64,000 nucleotides of DNA, from positions 1 through 64,000 of the forward strand of contig CAICTM010000252.1 in NCBI GenBank assembly GCA_903772945.1. The letters run 5' to 3'. The translations under genes were made by a program, and so were the position numbers. The stretch's first letter is position 1. Each line of letters begins with the position of its first letter. This document shows, piece by piece, positions 63,127 through 64,000 of the stretch. The notes under the pieces were generated by a model. The model did not search any database. It saw nothing but the letters and a program-made list of their open reading frames with translations, and was not told the DNA's origin. This DNA comes from Seminavis robusta. Lineage: Eukaryota; Bacillariophyta; Bacillariophyceae; Naviculales; Naviculaceae.

Positions 63127-64000
63127 CCCTCCCAAGGCGTTGTTGTTTTTGTGATGATTCTGATTCGATTCAGTGTTGTTTAACCTGTGCAGGATGATCC
63201 AACGGACCTGCATTTTCCCACATTTTTTTACTCGTGCTTGTTTTACAAGCCTACGATGTGCCTGGTACTGATCGTACTGGCGTACTCAGTACAAGCCTAC
63301 AAGGCTGCAAGACCAACACCACCCACGCCCTCACCAACCTCCTGCACCTCCGCTTCACGCTAGCACGAGCACACCTCCGCTTTACGAACACACCTTGGAG
63401 ATACGGTACGGTACCTGGTACAATTGTTGAGATTGCTTTAGATTGCTTAACTTGGCCGAAAGAGCTGAAAGTGAGTTGAGTTGCCAATAACTGGTACAGT
63501 AGCTAGCAAATGGCCAGTCAGCCTCCTCCAATATTTGTTTGAGGGGCTAGACCCCGGTACGGTAGCTAGCCAGCTCCCCGATAGCAATTGGATCCTATGC
63601 ATATCTACATGTACTGTATGCATGCAGAGATGCATACAGTCCTGTACCGTTACAGTGTACTAGTAGCCCCCGCTTCATGGGTGGAAGAAGAAGTTTTGCC
63701 TCTCGGAAGAGGCCTGACGAACCAATTGTCAGAAACCGTGATACATGTACATTTTGTGACAGCAGCAAGAGACGTCAAAGAAGACTTCTGGTTGGACCCA
63801 CAAGGGCAAAAGTTGATTTGAGTCATCAACAACAACGTTTACGCAGCCAATCCAACAACAAGCGTACTCGTACGCAAGTTGCACCGATTCTCAATCCGTC
63901 AAACCATGTTAAATGTGGACTTCTGGTTGCCCTGCAACCCTGCAACTTAGTGAGGCTGGATGCAAGTGAAGGGGAGAGTTGCAGAGAAAAAGAACAATTG
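63127..64000. other. Right-edge region, no gene seen
   Basis: Upstream of the TVP38-like gene and beyond. Palindromic words (GGTACGGTACCTGG near 63405, GGTACGGTAGCTAGCC near 63558) are frequent. A plus ORF at 63588-63821 has no family features. Confidence 0.45.

Overview
The window looks like nuclear DNA of a photosynthetic stramenopile, most likely a pennate diatom. Most genes have none to four short GT-AG introns (about 75-360 nt). Several predicted proteins start with a signal peptide followed by an ASAFAP-like aromatic cleavage motif, the mark of import into a complex (secondary) plastid: ASAF in the YCII protein, HSFQP in the SSB protein, SGFQPQ in the zinc-finger membrane protein and GFVFPV in the DEAD-box helicase. 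The species cannot be fixed from the sequence alone.

Layout. 1-10.2 kb is poorly conserved, element-rich ground. It holds a hypothetical gene at the left edge, a 57-bp palindrome, an unrecognised gene split by a decayed Ty3/gypsy-like LTR retroelement (2469-6792), an antisense C2H2-finger ORF and a five-exon unknown gene. 10.2-21 kb carries a 7 x 20-bp tandem repeat, an NF-YC histone-fold transcription factor with an insertion in its fold, a two-exon coiled-coil protein, a plastid YCII protein, a plastid SSB divergent from a small membrane protein, and a DTW-domain tRNA modification enzyme. 21.4-23.8 kb is a block of three unlike repeats: a mosaic repeat with exon-like and splice-like segments (inverted copy at 37.5-38.3 kb), a roughly 156-bp satellite, and a cluster of the 14-bp palindrome GATTCTTAAGAATC. 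23.8-36 kb is gene-dense: an apparent ACT_7 plus 2H-phosphoesterase fusion, cyanase, a squalene-hopene-cyclase-type terpene cyclase, an Mpv17/PMP22 protein divergent from a SET methyltransferase, and a secreted lipase-like hydrolase. After a gene-poor 36-39.9 kb stretch come a plastid membrane protein with a DnaJ-type zinc finger, a FAM185A-like protein and a small hypothetical protein. 46.9-64 kb is mainly conserved cell machinery: calreticulin, a VWA-MYND-alpha-kinase, ribosomal protein uL14, the ribosome-recycling ATPase ABCE1/RLI1 (five exons), a plastid DEAD-box helicase, an unknown protein with a decayed partial copy beside it, a glutathione transferase and a TVP38/DedA-type membrane protein.

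Working links. uL14, RLI1 and the DTW enzyme belong to translation. SSB, the helicase, the YCII protein and the zinc-finger membrane protein point to the plastid. Calreticulin and the lipase belong to the secretory route. Five head-to-head pairs share short gaps of about 220-445 bp that probably hold two-way promoters. No operon-like logic, CRISPR array or complete mobile element was found, and I could not identify tRNA or rRNA genes with confidence. Exon joins were set by hand from GT-AG sites and reading phase; there is no transcript support.
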